A stretch of 64,000 bases of DNA from NCBI RefSeq assembly GCF_916700565.1, contig NZ_CAKAKO010000004.1, positions 310,001 through 374,000 of the forward strand. Reading direction: 5' to 3'. Source of the DNA: Xenophilus sp. Marseille-Q4582. GTDB taxonomy: Bacteria > Pseudomonadota > Gammaproteobacteria > Burkholderiales > Burkholderiaceae_C. The translations under genes were made by a program, and so were the position numbers. The notes under the pieces were generated by a model, which saw nothing but the letters and a program-made list of their open reading frames with translations, was not told the DNA's origin and made no database searches. This document shows positions 8,560 through 17,550 of the stretch, one piece after another (the first letter of the stretch is position 1; each line of letters starts with the position of its first letter).

Positions 8560-8748
8560 ATGAAGAAGGGGCTGGCGCAATACCTGATCGTGGGCCTGTT
8601 GGCCCTCCTGGCCGCCTTGGCCGTGGCGCAGGGGGATGTCGCGCTGGCCGGGCTGGGCTGGGTCCGCGCCTCCACCGAGGCGGCGACACCCGCGGGAGGC
8701 CCGGCGAAGGTCCTGCCAGCGGCCCTGTCGAACGCGCCGGCCCATTGA
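8560..8748 (+). CDS. Small putative exported protein
   Basis: A 62-residue frame beginning MKKGLAQYLIVGLLALLAAL, a short positive N-terminus followed by a hydrophobic helix that could be a signal peptide (possible cleavage after AVA) or a membrane anchor. The rest is Ala/Pro/Gly-rich. An AAGGA element lies 9 bases before the ATG. I recognise no family. Confidence 0.45.
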   Translation: MKKGLAQYLIVGLLALLAALAVAQGDVALAGLGWVRASTEAATPAGGPAKVLPAALSNAPAH

Positions 8749-8782
8749 GGGGACAGCGCGCACCGGCCGTCCGGAGTGCCGG

Positions 8783-9550
8783 TCAGGCCGCGGGCCGATG
8801 GCCGCAGACGCGGCAGTGCGGATCGCGGGCCACGCCCACGCTGTCGAAGCGGCTGGCGCGTCCATCGAACATCAGCAGCCGCCCCGTCAACCCGCCGCCC
8901 ATGCCGGCGAGCAATTTCAGCGCCTCGTGCGCCTGCAGCACGCCGATCGTGCCCACCACGGGCGCGAACACGCCCAGCACCGCGCAGCGGGTTTCCTCGA
9001 ACTGCGCATCAGGCGGGAACAGGCAGGCGTAGCAGGGCGACGCGGCATCCCGCAGGTCGTAGACGCTGATCTGGCCGTCGAAGCGAATGGCGGCGCCGGC
9101 CACCAGCGGCCGGGCATGCGCCACGCAGGCCGCATTGACGGCCTGGCGCGTGCGGAAGTTGTCGCTGCAGTCCAGCACCACATCGGCATCGGCCACCAGC
9201 CGGGCCAGGAGGGCCCCTTCGGCGCGCGCCTGCACGGTGCGCACGTCGAGCTGCGGATTGATCTCGCGCATCGCCTGCGCCGCCGAAGCCACCTTCGGCG
9301 CGCCCACGCGGGCATGCGTGTGCGCGATCTGCCGCTGCAGGTTCGTCAGATCCACCGTGTCGTCATCGACCAGCGTCAGGCGCCCCACGCCTGCGGCCGC
9401 GAGGTACAGCGCTGCCGGCGAGCCCAGGCCGCCCGCGCCGACGAGCAGTGCATGGGCGGCCGACACGCGGGCCTGGCCGTCGATGCCGAATTCCTCCAGC
9501 AGGATGTGGCGCGAATAGCGCAGCAGGTCGTCGTCGTCCAGATCGTCCAT
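8783..9550 (-). CDS. ThiF/MoeB/HesA-family adenylyltransferase
   Basis: A 255-residue E1-like enzyme that would adenylate the C-terminal Gly-Gly of a small sulfur carrier such as MoaD or ThiS. The nucleotide loop GAGGLGSP is at about residue 37, the Asp of TLVDDDTVDLTNLQRQ follows, and the R finger is in the same block. Two zinc Cys pairs, CYAC and CRVC, are present, and the Cys of EETRCAVLG may be the thioester residue. No rhodanese domain is fused. The start at 9550 (MDDLDDDDLLRYSRH) matches the family N-terminus; an upstream start adds 16 unlike residues. It is transcribed after the S41 protease gene. Confidence 0.85.
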   Translation of the reverse strand: MDDLDDDDLLRYSRHILLEEFGIDGQARVSAAHALLVGAGGLGSPAALYLAAAGVGRLTLVDDDTVDLTNLQRQIAHTHARVGAPKVASAAQAMREINPQLDVRTVQARAEGALLARLVADADVVLDCSDNFRTRQAVNAACVAHARPLVAGAAIRFDGQISVYDLRDAASPCYACLFPPDAQFEETRCAVLGVFAPVVGTIGVLQAHEALKLLAGMGGGLTGRLLMFDGRASRFDSVGVARDPHCRVCGHRPAA

Positions 9551-9643
9551 GGCAGGGGTGGGGCGAGGCGGCGCGGCGGCGCGGCGCGAAAGCGACATCG
9601 GCCTGCACAGGCAGGCCGATGCGGAGCAGGCGCCGGGCGGGCC

Positions 9644-11092
9644 TCAGTTCTCGCTTTTCTCTTTCTCTTCCTTGTTCTCGACGATCACCTGCGTCTTGCT
9701 GGCGATCACCGGCTGGCCCTTGAGCTGGTTCAGGGCCTGGATCAGCGGGAAGTCCTTGTCGGAGCCGAACTCGGGCACCTTGCGGTCCTGCGGCGGCTTC
9801 TTGGCTTCCTCCTCGAGGCGCTTGCGGGCCTCGTCACGCGCCTTCTCGCGTTCCGGGTCCTTCACCTCGGGCCCCTGGCCGCTGGACAGGTGCTTTTCCA
9901 GGTCGGCTTCGCGCATGCGCAGCGCGGCGTACGGGCTGCCCTCGGCCGTCTCGTCGATCAGCACGTTCGGCACGATGCCGCGCGCCTGGATCGAGGTGCC
10001 GCTGGGCGTGTAGTAGCGCGCCGTCGTGATCTTGAGGCCCGTGTCCGGACCCAGCGGGCGCACGGTCTGCACCGAGCCCTTGCCGAAGGTCTGGCTGCCC
10101 ATGATGGTGGCACGCTTGTGGTCCTGCAGCGCGCCGGCCACGATCTCGCTGGCCGAGGCCGAGCCTTCGTTGACCAGCACCACCAGCGGCACCGTCTTGA
10201 GCGCCGCCGGCAGGCCGCGCAGCGGGTCGGAACCCGAGCGGCGCTGGTAGTCGGCCGGCGTCGCCTTGTAGACCTGCTTGCTCTCGGCCAGCTGGCCGTC
10301 GGTGCTGACCACCGTCACGTTGGCCGGCAGGAAGGCCGCCGACACGGCCACGGCCGCGTCGAGCAGGCCGCCCGGGTCGTTGCGCAGGTCCAGCACCAGG
10401 CCCTTGAGGTTGGGTTCCTGCTTGTAGATTTCCTCGAGCTTCTTGACGAAGTCGGCGACCGTGCGCTCCTGGAACTGCGACAGGCGGATCCACGCATAGC
10501 CCGGCTCGATGACCTTGCCGCGCACGGACTGCGTGCGGATCTCCTCGCGCGTGATGGTCACGGGGAAGGTGCGGCTCTCGTCCTTGCGGAAGATGGTCAG
10601 CAGCACCTTGGTGCCGGCCTCGCCGCGCATGCGCTTGACGGCGTCGTTGAGCGTGAGCCCCTTGACGGCCGTGTCGTCGATCTTGGTGATCAGGTCGCCC
10701 GGTTTGAGGCCGGCGCGGAAGGCGGGCGAGCCCTCGATAGGCGAGACCACCTTGACCAGGCCGTCCTCCTGCGAGATCTCGATGCCCACACCCACGAAGC
10801 GGCCCGAGGTGCCTTCGCGGAATTCCTTGAAGGCCTTCTTGTCGAAGTACTGCGAGTGCGGATCCAGCCCGGCCACCATGCCGCTGATGGCGTCGGTGAT
10901 GAGTTTCTTCTCGTCGACCGGCTCGACGTAGTCGCTCTTGACCATCCCGAACACGGCGGCGAGCTGCTGCAGCTCCTCGAGCGGCAGCGGCGCCAGCGCA
11001 CCGCGCGCCACCGTCTGCAGCGACACGGTGGTCAGCGCGCCGGCCACGGCGCCGGCGGCGACCCAGCCTGTGATCTTGAGTTTCTGACCCAT
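9644..11092 (-). CDS. S41-family C-terminal processing protease
   Basis: A 482-residue exported protease of the CtpA/Prc type. It has an N-terminal signal/anchor helix (GWVAAGAVAGALTTV), a PDZ domain at about residues 95-170 (GLKPGDLITKIDD) and the S41 core with DLRNDPGG, the nucleophile Ser in NEGSASASE and the general-base Lys in TFGKGSVQT. The C-terminal tail of about 80 residues is highly charged. Such enzymes trim or degrade periplasmic proteins recognised by their C-termini. It is followed on the same strand by the ThiF-like gene, with gpmA 140 bases upstream. Confidence 0.92.
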   Translation of the reverse strand: MGQKLKITGWVAAGAVAGALTTVSLQTVARGALAPLPLEELQQLAAVFGMVKSDYVEPVDEKKLITDAISGMVAGLDPHSQYFDKKAFKEFREGTSGRFVGVGIEISQEDGLVKVVSPIEGSPAFRAGLKPGDLITKIDDTAVKGLTLNDAVKRMRGEAGTKVLLTIFRKDESRTFPVTITREEIRTQSVRGKVIEPGYAWIRLSQFQERTVADFVKKLEEIYKQEPNLKGLVLDLRNDPGGLLDAAVAVSAAFLPANVTVVSTDGQLAESKQVYKATPADYQRRSGSDPLRGLPAALKTVPLVVLVNEGSASASEIVAGALQDHKRATIMGSQTFGKGSVQTVRPLGPDTGLKITTARYYTPSGTSIQARGIVPNVLIDETAEGSPYAALRMREADLEKHLSSGQGPEVKDPEREKARDEARKRLEEEAKKPPQDRKVPEFGSDKDFPLIQALNQLKGQPVIASKTQVIVENKEEKEKSEN

Positions 11093-11234
11093 GAAAGTCC
11101 TTCCGGGGAGCGCCCTACGCACCCATGTTTGCGCCAATATACGCCGCTTGGAACCTCGAATCGGCCCCAGGTTCCGTGTCCCGGCGAGGCCAGCGGCTTT
11201 TTGCCGCCGGCCGCTTCGCCGGCCCGCAGACGTC

Positions 11235-11978
11235 TCAGGCCTTGCCTTGCGAGGCCACGGCCGCCGCTGCCTTGGCGGCGGCCTCGGCGTCGCCCAGGTA
11301 GTAGTGGCGCAGGGGCTTGAGGTCGTCGTCCAGTTCGTAGACCAGCGGGATGCCGTTGGGAATGTTCAGGCCCACGATGTCGCTGTCGGAGATGCCGTCC
11401 AGGTACTTGACCAGCGCCCGGATCGAGTTGCCGTGCGCCGCCACCACGATGCGGCGGCCGGCGCGGATGGCCGGCGCCATCGACTCGTTCCAGAAGGGCA
11501 GCACGCGCGCCACGGTGTCCTTCAGGCATTCGGTCAGCGGGATCTGCTCCGGCGCCAGCTTGGCGTAGCGCAGGTCGCCGCGCTCGCTGCGCGGATCGGT
11601 GGGCTCCAGCGCCGGCGGCGGGGTGTCGTAGCTGCGGCGCCAGATCAGCACCTGCTCGTCGCCGTACTGCTTGGCCATGTCGGCCTTGTTCAGGCCCTGC
11701 AGGGCGCCATAGTGGCGCTCGTTCAGGCGCCAGCTGTGCACCACGGGCAGCCAGGTGCGGTCGAGCTCGTCGAGCGTGTGCCACAGCGTGCGCGTGGCGC
11801 GCTTGAGCACGCTGGTGTAGGCCACGTCGAAGTCATACCCCTCGGCCTTGAGCAGGCGCCCCGCCTGCTTGGCCTGTTCCACACCCGTGGGCGTCAGGTC
11901 CACGTCGGTCCAGCCGGTGAAGCGGTTTTCGAGGTTCCAGGTCGATTCACCATGGCGGATCAGCACCAACTTATGCAT
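11235..11978 (-). CDS. gpmA: 2,3-bisphosphoglycerate-dependent phosphoglycerate mutase
   Basis: A 247-residue glycolytic enzyme interconverting 3- and 2-phosphoglycerate. The phosphohistidine motif [10 protein letters not shown] is at residues 6-15, followed by [12 protein letters not shown], the [12 protein letters not shown] catalytic block and the second His in [12 protein letters not shown]. Length and motifs match the proteobacterial dPGM family closely. It is divergent from the rhodanese gene, with a 69-base promoter region between them. Confidence 0.96.
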   Translation of the reverse strand: MHKLVLIRHGESTWNLENRFTGWTDVDLTPTGVEQAKQAGRLLKAEGYDFDVAYTSVLKRATRTLWHTLDELDRTWLPVVHSWRLNERHYGALQGLNKADMAKQYGDEQVLIWRRSYDTPPPALEPTDPRSERGDLRYAKLAPEQIPLTECLKDTVARVLPFWNESMAPAIRAGRRIVVAAHGNSIRALVKYLDGISDSDIVGLNIPNGIPLVYELDDDLKPLRHYYLGDAEAAAKAAAAVASQGKA

Positions 11979-12047
11979 GGAAGCCTTTGTGTGTCTTTGG
12001 GTAAAGCCGACATTCTAGAATTCCCGGTTTTCGCCACTGACTTCGCC

Positions 12048-12455
12048 GTGAAATTCATCCTCGACAACTGGGTCCTGATCCTGATCGCCTTGAGCTCGGG
12101 CACCATGCTGGCGCTGCCCATGCTGCGCGGGGCCGGGCAGGGCACGCTCACGGCCCAGGGCGCGGTGCAGCTGATCAACCGCGAAAAGGCCGTGCTGATC
12201 GACGTGCGCGACGCCCAGGAGTACGCCGCCGGCCACCCGGTGGGCGCGCGCAGCGTGCCGCTGGCCGAACTGGAGGCCAAGCTGCCTTCGGTGGTGAAGA
12301 ACAAGAACCTGCCGGTGCTGCTGCTGTGCGGCACGGGCACGCGGGCCCGCCGCGCCGTGGACGCGGCCAAGAAGCTCGGTTACGAGAACGCCCAGGTCAT
12401 CGCCGGCGGCATGCGCGGCTGGAGCGACGCCAACCTGCCGGTGGAAAAGGCGTGA
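12048..12455 (+). CDS. Membrane-anchored rhodanese-like protein
   Basis: A 135-residue protein with an N-terminal membrane helix (about residues 5-22) and one rhodanese domain. The active-site loop is LLCGTGTRARRA with the persulfide Cys, and LIDVRDAQEYAAGH is the first rhodanese signature. It would carry or transfer sulfane sulfur at the membrane. The start is GTG at 12048, giving the usual short N-terminal tail before the helix. It precedes grxC, secB and gpsA in a row common in Burkholderiales. Confidence 0.82.
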   Translation: MKFILDNWVLILIALSSGTMLALPMLRGAGQGTLTAQGAVQLINREKAVLIDVRDAQEYAAGHPVGARSVPLAELEAKLPSVVKNKNLPVLLLCGTGTRARRAVDAAKKLGYENAQVIAGGMRGWSDANLPVEKA

Positions 12456-12501
12456 AGCGCCCCCATCTGGGTTGATCCGACCTTTCCCCCAGGAGTCCCG
12501 C

Positions 12502-12762
12502 ATGCAAGCCGTCAAGATGTACACCACCGCCGTGTGCCCCTACTGCATCCGCGCCAAGCAGATCCTCAAGTCCAAGGGTGTGGAGCAGATCGAGGAGATC
12601 CGCATCGACACCGACCCGCAGGCGCGCGCGCACATGATGGAAATCACCCAGCGCCGCACGGTGCCGCAGATCTTCATCGGCGACACGCATGTGGGCGGCT
12701 GCGACGACCTGATCGCCCTGGACGGGCGCGGCGGCCTGGTGCCGCTGCTCAACGCCGCCTGA
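12502..12762 (+). CDS. grxC: Glutaredoxin 3
   Basis: An 86-residue dithiol glutaredoxin with the active site CPYC at residues 12-15, the cis-Pro motif TVPQIFI and the glutathione-binding GGCDDL. It reduces disulfides and mixed disulfides in the cytosol with glutathione. An AGGAG ribosome site precedes the ATG. It is followed by secB, the classic grxC-secB-gpsA order. Confidence 0.96.
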   Translation: MQAVKMYTTAVCPYCIRAKQILKSKGVEQIEEIRIDTDPQARAHMMEITQRRTVPQIFIGDTHVGGCDDLIALDGRGGLVPLLNAA

Positions 12763-12882
12763 GGGCGTGGCGGCGTCGGCCGGGCTGTCACCGGCCGGGG
12801 CCATAATGTCCAGTTCCTTTTTCCGCAGACCCGCCGCGGGGGTGCCTTCCGCGGCGGCGTCGTCCTGACCTGAAAGAAAACC

Positions 12883-13344
12883 ATGGCCGACCAACAAGCC
12901 GCAGACCCCGTGTTCCAGATCCAGCGCGTCTACCTGAAGGACCTGTCCCTGGAGCAGCCCAACTCGCCGGCCATCCTGCTCGAGCAGACCCAGCCCACCG
13001 TGGACATCCAGCTCGGCGTGGAAGCGCAGAACGTGGCCGAAGGCATCTTCGAGATCGTCGTGTCGGCCACCGTGCAGACCAAGATCGAGGACCGCACCGT
13101 GTTCCTGGTCGAAGCCAAGCAGGCCGGCATCTTCGAAATCCGCAACCTGCCCGAGGACCAGATGGGTCCGGTGGTGGGCATCGCCTGCCCGCAGATCGTC
13201 TACCCCTACCTGCGCGGCAACGTGGCCGACGTGATCCAGCGCGCCGGCTTCCCGCCCGTGCACCTGGCCGAGATCAACTTCCAGGCCATGTACGAGCAGC
13301 AGCAGGCGCAGGCCGCCGGCCAGACGCCGGCCAACGCCCAGTAA
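12883..13344 (+). CDS. secB: Protein-export chaperone SecB
   Basis: A 153-residue SecB. It keeps preproteins unfolded and hands them to SecA at the Sec translocon, working as a tetramer. The family pattern is clear: [19 protein letters not shown] at the start, [11 protein letters not shown] in the middle and [15 protein letters not shown] before a short Gln/Ala-rich tail. A CATAAT hexamer about 80 bases upstream may serve its own promoter. Confidence 0.97.
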   Translation: MADQQAADPVFQIQRVYLKDLSLEQPNSPAILLEQTQPTVDIQLGVEAQNVAEGIFEIVVSATVQTKIEDRTVFLVEAKQAGIFEIRNLPEDQMGPVVGIACPQIVYPYLRGNVADVIQRAGFPPVHLAEINFQAMYEQQQAQAAGQTPANAQ

Positions 13345-13414
13345 GCGCCTGCTTTTCTTGCCGCGGGAAAGGGGCGCCTCGCGCCCGCCGTGGCACTGAC
13401 CGTTCGAGCGCCCG

Positions 13415-14422
13415 ATGCAGATCACCGTCCTTGGCGCTGGCGCCTGGGGCACGGCCCTGGCCATAGCGGCCGCGACCGGGCCCGCGGCCCACGCCGTCCG
13501 CCTCTGGGCGCGCAGCGCCACCCAGGCCGCGGCCATGGCCCAGGCGCGCGAGAACGCGCGCTACCTGCCGGGCATCGCCCTGCCGCCTTCTCTGCAGATC
13601 GTCTCGGGCGACCCCGCGGCCGCGGTGGCGCAGGCCGACCTGGTCATCCTCGGCACGCCCATGGCCGCGCTGCGCACGCAGCTGCAGGCATTGCGTTCGC
13701 TGGCCGTGCCCGTCGCCTGGCTCTGCAAGGGCGTGGAGCCCGCCCATGGCGACGGCGCGCAGGGCCTGCTCGCGCACGAGGTGCAGGCGCAGGCCGCGCC
13801 CGAACTGCGGTGCGGCGTGCTCAGCGGCCCCAGCTTCGCGCAGGAAGTGGCGCGCGGCCGGCCTACCGCGCTGGTCGCGGCCAGCCCCGACGCCGCCCTG
13901 CGCGCGATGCTGGTCGAGGCCTTCCACGGCCCGGCATTGCGCGTCTATGCCAACGAGGACCTCGTGGGCGTGGAAGTGGGCGGCGCCGTCAAGAACGTGC
14001 TGGCCATCGCCACCGGCCTGGCCGATGGCCTGCAGCTGGGGCTGAATGCCCGCGCCGCGCTCATCACGCGCGGCCTGGCCGAGATGACGCGTTTCGGCCT
14101 CGCGCTGGGCGCGCGGCCCGAGACCTTCATGGGCCTGTCGGGCCTGGGCGACCTGGTGCTCACGGCCACCGGCGACCTGTCGCGCAACCGGCGCGTGGGC
14201 CTGCTGCTGGCCGAAGGCCGCACGCTGGCCCAGGCCGTCGAATCGCTGGGCCATGTGGCCGAAGGCGTGTATTGCGCCCGCACCGTGGTGCAGCGTGCGC
14301 GCCATCTGGGCGTGGACATGCCCATCGCCGAGGGCGTGGTGGCGGTGCTGGACGGCCGACTGGCACCGGCCGATGCCGTGCGCCGGCTGATGGAGCGCGA
14401 GCCGGGCGCCGAGCTCGGCTGA
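13415..14422 (+). CDS. gpsA: NAD(P)-dependent glycerol-3-phosphate dehydrogenase
   Basis: A 335-residue enzyme that reduces dihydroxyacetone phosphate to sn-glycerol 3-phosphate for phospholipid synthesis. The Rossmann motif is [10 protein letters not shown] at residues 7-16, [12 protein letters not shown] marks the substrate region, and the catalytic Lys is in [11 protein letters not shown]. The C-terminal helical domain has [20 protein letters not shown]. It completes the grxC-secB-gpsA cluster and converges on scpA. Confidence 0.96.
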   Translation: MQITVLGAGAWGTALAIAAATGPAAHAVRLWARSATQAAAMAQARENARYLPGIALPPSLQIVSGDPAAAVAQADLVILGTPMAALRTQLQALRSLAVPVAWLCKGVEPAHGDGAQGLLAHEVQAQAAPELRCGVLSGPSFAQEVARGRPTALVAASPDAALRAMLVEAFHGPALRVYANEDLVGVEVGGAVKNVLAIATGLADGLQLGLNARAALITRGLAEMTRFGLALGARPETFMGLSGLGDLVLTATGDLSRNRRVGLLLAEGRTLAQAVESLGHVAEGVYCARTVVQRARHLGVDMPIAEGVVAVLDGRLAPADAVRRLMEREPGAELG

Positions 14423-14431
14423 GCCTCTCGC

Positions 14432-15295
14432 TCAGGTGGGGCTGTACGCCAGCCGCACGTAGATCGGCGCGAAGGCCTCGGCCTGCGTGATCTCGACCAG
14501 CGTTTCCTTGGCCAGCTCCAGCATCGCGATGAAGGTCACGACCAGCACCGGCACGCCGCGCGAGGGGTCGAACAGCGCTTCGAACTCCACGAAGCGCCGC
14601 CCCTGCAGCATGCGCAGCACGTAGCTCATGTGCTCGCGCACCGACAGCTCCTCGCGCGAGATCTTGTGGTGCTGCACCAGCTTGGCCCGCTTGAGGATGT
14701 CGGCCCAGGCGCTTTGCAGGTCCGCCAGGCTCACATCCGGAAAGCGCGGCTGCAGCGACTGCTCGATGTAGACCTGCGCCTTCCAGAAATCGCGCCCGTA
14801 GGTGGGCAGGGCATTGATGGCCGCGGCCTGCAGCTTGGCCTGCTCGTACTCCAGCAGGCGGCGCACCAGCTCGGCGCGCGGGTCCTCGGCCTCTTCGCCC
14901 TCGGCCGTCTTCTTGGGCGGCAGCAGCATGCGCGACTTGATCTCGATCAGCATGGCCGCCATCAGCAGGTACTCGGCCGCCAGCTCCAGGTTGCGCGTGC
15001 GGATCTCGTCCACGTACGTCAGGTACTGGCGCGTCAGCCCCGCCATCGGGATGTCGAGGATGTTGAAGTTCTGCTTGCGGATCAGGTACAGCAGCAGGTC
15101 CAGCGGCCCCTCGAAGGCCTCCAGGAAGACCTCCAGCGCATCGGGCGGGATGTAGAGGTCATTGGGCAGCGCGAACAGCGGCTCGCCGTACAGGCGCGCG
15201 AGCGCCACCTGGTCGACGACCTCGGGCATCGGCGCCAGCACGGCGCCGTCGTCTTCGTCGTCCGGGCGGGAGGCGCTCGCCTCGGGGCCGCTCAT
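14432..15295 (-). CDS. scpA: Segregation and condensation protein A
   Basis: A 287-residue ScpA kleisin, which bridges SMC heads with ScpB in chromosome condensation. The N-terminal kleisin motif FEGPLDLLLYLIRKQNFNIL and the following LEMAAEYLLMAAMLIEIKS-like block are intact, and the C-terminal winged-helix region is present (SREELSVREHMSYVLRML). It is longer than typical ScpA through an acidic N-terminal extension rich in Asp/Glu. The DUF3460 gene lies 19 bases upstream on the same strand. Confidence 0.93.
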   Translation of the reverse strand: MSGPEASASRPDDEDDGAVLAPMPEVVDQVALARLYGEPLFALPNDLYIPPDALEVFLEAFEGPLDLLLYLIRKQNFNILDIPMAGLTRQYLTYVDEIRTRNLELAAEYLLMAAMLIEIKSRMLLPPKKTAEGEEAEDPRAELVRRLLEYEQAKLQAAAINALPTYGRDFWKAQVYIEQSLQPRFPDVSLADLQSAWADILKRAKLVQHHKISREELSVREHMSYVLRMLQGRRFVEFEALFDPSRGVPVLVVTFIAMLELAKETLVEITQAEAFAPIYVRLAYSPT

Positions 15296-15314
15296 GAAGA
15301 AAGAAGGGCAGGCG

Positions 15315-15518
15315 TCAGCCGTGGGTCTGGTAGACGTAGGGCTGCTGCGCCACTTCGCCAGCGTTCATCTCGGCCTGCGCCTGGCGGTCGATCTGCTTGT
15401 CCCACAGGAGCGCGCGGCCGGCGCGCTGCTCGGCTTCCAGCGTGGGCTTTTGCTTGCGCATCTGCTCGATGAACTGGGTGGCGTCGGAGGTGTAGTGGGG
15501 GCGCGCGAAGAAGGACAT
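15315..15518 (-). CDS. DUF3460 family protein
   Basis: A 67-residue soluble protein of the DUF3460 family, found mainly in Burkholderiales beside scpA. It starts MSFFARPHYTSDATQFIEQM and has the conserved LLWDK motif. Function unknown. It is 19 bases upstream of scpA, so probably in one transcript. Confidence 0.88.
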   Translation of the reverse strand: MSFFARPHYTSDATQFIEQMRKQKPTLEAEQRAGRALLWDKQIDRQAQAEMNAGEVAQQPYVYQTHG

Positions 15519-15563
15519 AGACTTGGCTTTCGTGAGGCGCGGATTTTAGCGACCGCGACATCC

Positions 15564-16088
15564 ATGACATCAGCAGCACAGGGAATGGGGCGACGCATGG
15601 CCCTCTGGACGGCGATCGGCGCGGCACTGGCCGGCCTCGTAGGCTGCGACCCGCAGCGCATCCGCGAACTGGAGGAGGGCGTGTCGACCGAGGCTGACGT
15701 GCGCGCCCGCTTCGGCGAGCCCGAGGCGATCTGGGACGCCGCGCCCGGCAGCCCGCCCGGCCGCGTCTTCGAATACAACCGCCAGCCCGCGGGCCAGAAG
15801 AATTACATGATCACCATCGGCCCGGACGGCAAGATGGCCGCGCTGCGCCAGGTGCTCACGCCCGAGAACTTCGCGCGCGTACAGCCCGGCATGGCGATGG
15901 AGGACCTGCGCAAGCTGCTCGGCAAGCCGGCCAAGGTCACGCCCTATTCGCTCAAGCGCGAGACCGAATGGGAATGGCGCTGGGTGCAGCCGCCCAACCA
16001 GGACATGGTGTTCACGGCCGTGCTCAACGAGCAGCAGTACGTGGTGCGCAGCGGCTCGTCGCCCGACCGGGAGGTCGAGGCGCGGTAG
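15564..16088 (+). CDS. BamE/SmpA-like outer-membrane lipoprotein
   Basis: A 174-residue putative lipoprotein. The signal peptide ends in the lipobox LVGC, after which the chain continues DPQRIRELEEG. Two copies of a BamE-like motif are seen: GVSTEADVRARFGEPEAIW and GMAMEDLRKLLGKPAKV, each followed by a beta-rich stretch with aromatic residues. This is the fold of SmpA/OmlA repeats, but the short length and duplication differ from canonical BamE, so a direct role in the BAM complex is not assured. ATGs at 15585 and 15597 are alternative starts. An IS element begins about 60 bases downstream. Confidence 0.7.
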   Translation: MTSAAQGMGRRMALWTAIGAALAGLVGCDPQRIRELEEGVSTEADVRARFGEPEAIWDAAPGSPPGRVFEYNRQPAGQKNYMITIGPDGKMAALRQVLTPENFARVQPGMAMEDLRKLLGKPAKVTPYSLKRETEWEWRWVQPPNQDMVFTAVLNEQQYVVRSGSSPDREVEAR

Positions 16089-16151
16089 CCGACGGTGGCG
16101 CGCTGGCCCCGGCAGGAGCGCGGCAATACCGCAGTAAAGCCCTCTGTCTAA

Positions 16152-17472
16152 CAGGCCGTTGAAAAATCCCCTGCGAGCGTCCGCGTCGGCCGCTACGATC
16201 TGAAGCCATCCCGGAACAACTGCGACAAGAAAGATGAGAGGCAACCAAGACTTCCAGGGGGCGATGTTTAGCTACATCAGCCTTGAAGAAAGAGTGCCAG
16301 CGGCACACCCGCTGCGCAAGTTGCGCGCCGTGGTGGATGCGCTGCTGTCGAGCATGAACAGCGAGTTCGAAGCGGTGTACGCCCGCCGTGGCCGCCCCTC
16401 GGTGCCGCCGGAGATGCTGCTCAAGGCCTTGCTGCTGCAAATCCTGTTCTCCATCCGCAGCGAACGCCAGCTGGTCGAGGCGGTCAACTACAACCTGCTG
16501 TACCGCTGGTTCGTGGGCCTGAACATTGAAGACAAGGTCTGGGACCACTCCACCTTCAGCGCCAACCGCGAACGCCTCTTCAACGAAGACCTGGCGCGCG
16601 CCTTCTTCGAGCGCGTCAAGCTCAGCGCCCAGTGGGGCCGGCTTGCCAGCGACGAACACTTCAGCGTGGACGGCACGCTGATTGAGGCCTGGGCCTCGCA
16701 CAAGAGTTTCAAACGCAAAGACGACGACAGCGGCACGCCACCCGGACGCAACCCCGAGGTGAACTTCAAAGGGCAGGAGCGCTGCAACGACACCCACGCC
16801 AGCACCACCGATGCCGATGCCCGGCTGTTCAAGAAGAGCGCGGGCGACAAATCTCGCCTGTGCCACATGGGGCACATCCTCATGGAGAACCGCAACGGGC
16901 TGATCGTGGATGTGGAGATCACACATGCCAGTGGCACCGCCGAGCGCGAGGCGGCGCTGGCGATGCTCAAACGCCGGGGAAACAAGAACAAGCGGGCCAC
17001 GGTCGGGGCCGACAAAGGTTACGACAGCCAGGCCTTCATCAAGGGCTGCCGAAAGCTCAAAGTCACGCCACACGTGGCGGCCAAGGACAAGCACTCGGCG
17101 GTCGATGGCCGCATCCGGCGCCACGAGGGCTACAAGACCAGCCTCAAAGTGCGCAAGCGCATCGAGGAGGCCTTTGGCTGGATCAAGACAGTGGGTGGTC
17201 TGGCCAAGACCAAATTGATCGGTCAGGCCAAGCTCGCGGGCCAGGCGCTGCTGTGCTTTGCCACCTACAACCTGGTGCGCATGGGCAGTCTGGGCGGCTG
17301 GTGGGACGCGCATCATGCGTGAACCATGGGATACGTGCGCCCGGAACGGGCAAAACGGCCTGCAAACAGGCCGAAATGGCCGCTCCAATCGCTGCGCAGG
17401 CCAGTTTGGGCGATCCGTTTCTTCGAAATCCACGACCCTGGCGCGTTCGATGAGCATTTTTTCAACGGCCTG
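16152..17472 (+). mobile_element. IS5-family insertion sequence with CTAA target duplication
   Basis: A complete 1321-base element. The ends are 15-base perfect inverted repeats, CAGGCCGTTGAAAAA. It is flanked on both sides by CTAA (16148-16151 and 17473-17476), a 4-base duplication of the YTAR type used by IS5-group elements. One transposase gene fills the element. It lies between the BamE-like lipoprotein gene and fdnG, 78 bases before the fdnG start, so it may have altered fdn expression. Confidence 0.9.
16234..17322 (+). CDS. IS5-family DDE transposase
   Basis: A 362-residue transposase that appears intact. The N-terminal domain has FSYISLEERVPAAHPLRKLR and the catalytic residues fit DDE spacing: Asp in FSVDGTLIEAW, Asp in VGADKGYDSQ, and Glu in KRIEEAFGWIKT. 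It belongs to the DDE_Tnp_1 type found in IS5 and IS1182-like elements. No frameshift is seen, so the element may still be active. Confidence 0.92.
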   Translation: MRGNQDFQGAMFSYISLEERVPAAHPLRKLRAVVDALLSSMNSEFEAVYARRGRPSVPPEMLLKALLLQILFSIRSERQLVEAVNYNLLYRWFVGLNIEDKVWDHSTFSANRERLFNEDLARAFFERVKLSAQWGRLASDEHFSVDGTLIEAWASHKSFKRKDDDSGTPPGRNPEVNFKGQERCNDTHASTTDADARLFKKSAGDKSRLCHMGHILMENRNGLIVDVEITHASGTAEREAALAMLKRRGNKNKRATVGADKGYDSQAFIKGCRKLKVTPHVAAKDKHSAVDGRIRRHEGYKTSLKVRKRIEEAFGWIKTVGGLAKTKLIGQAKLAGQALLCFATYNLVRMGSLGGWWDAHHA

Positions 17473-17550
17473 CTAAGGGGTGACCAGAGGTTCCAGGCAT
17501 TGACCCGGTTCCTAGAATGGTCTCACCCACCCCATCCAGAGGGAACCACG

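Noticed and set aside
8636-11320. A plus-strand frame of nearly 900 codons
   Set aside because: It is antisense to the ThiF-like and S41 protease genes, both supported by catalytic motifs.
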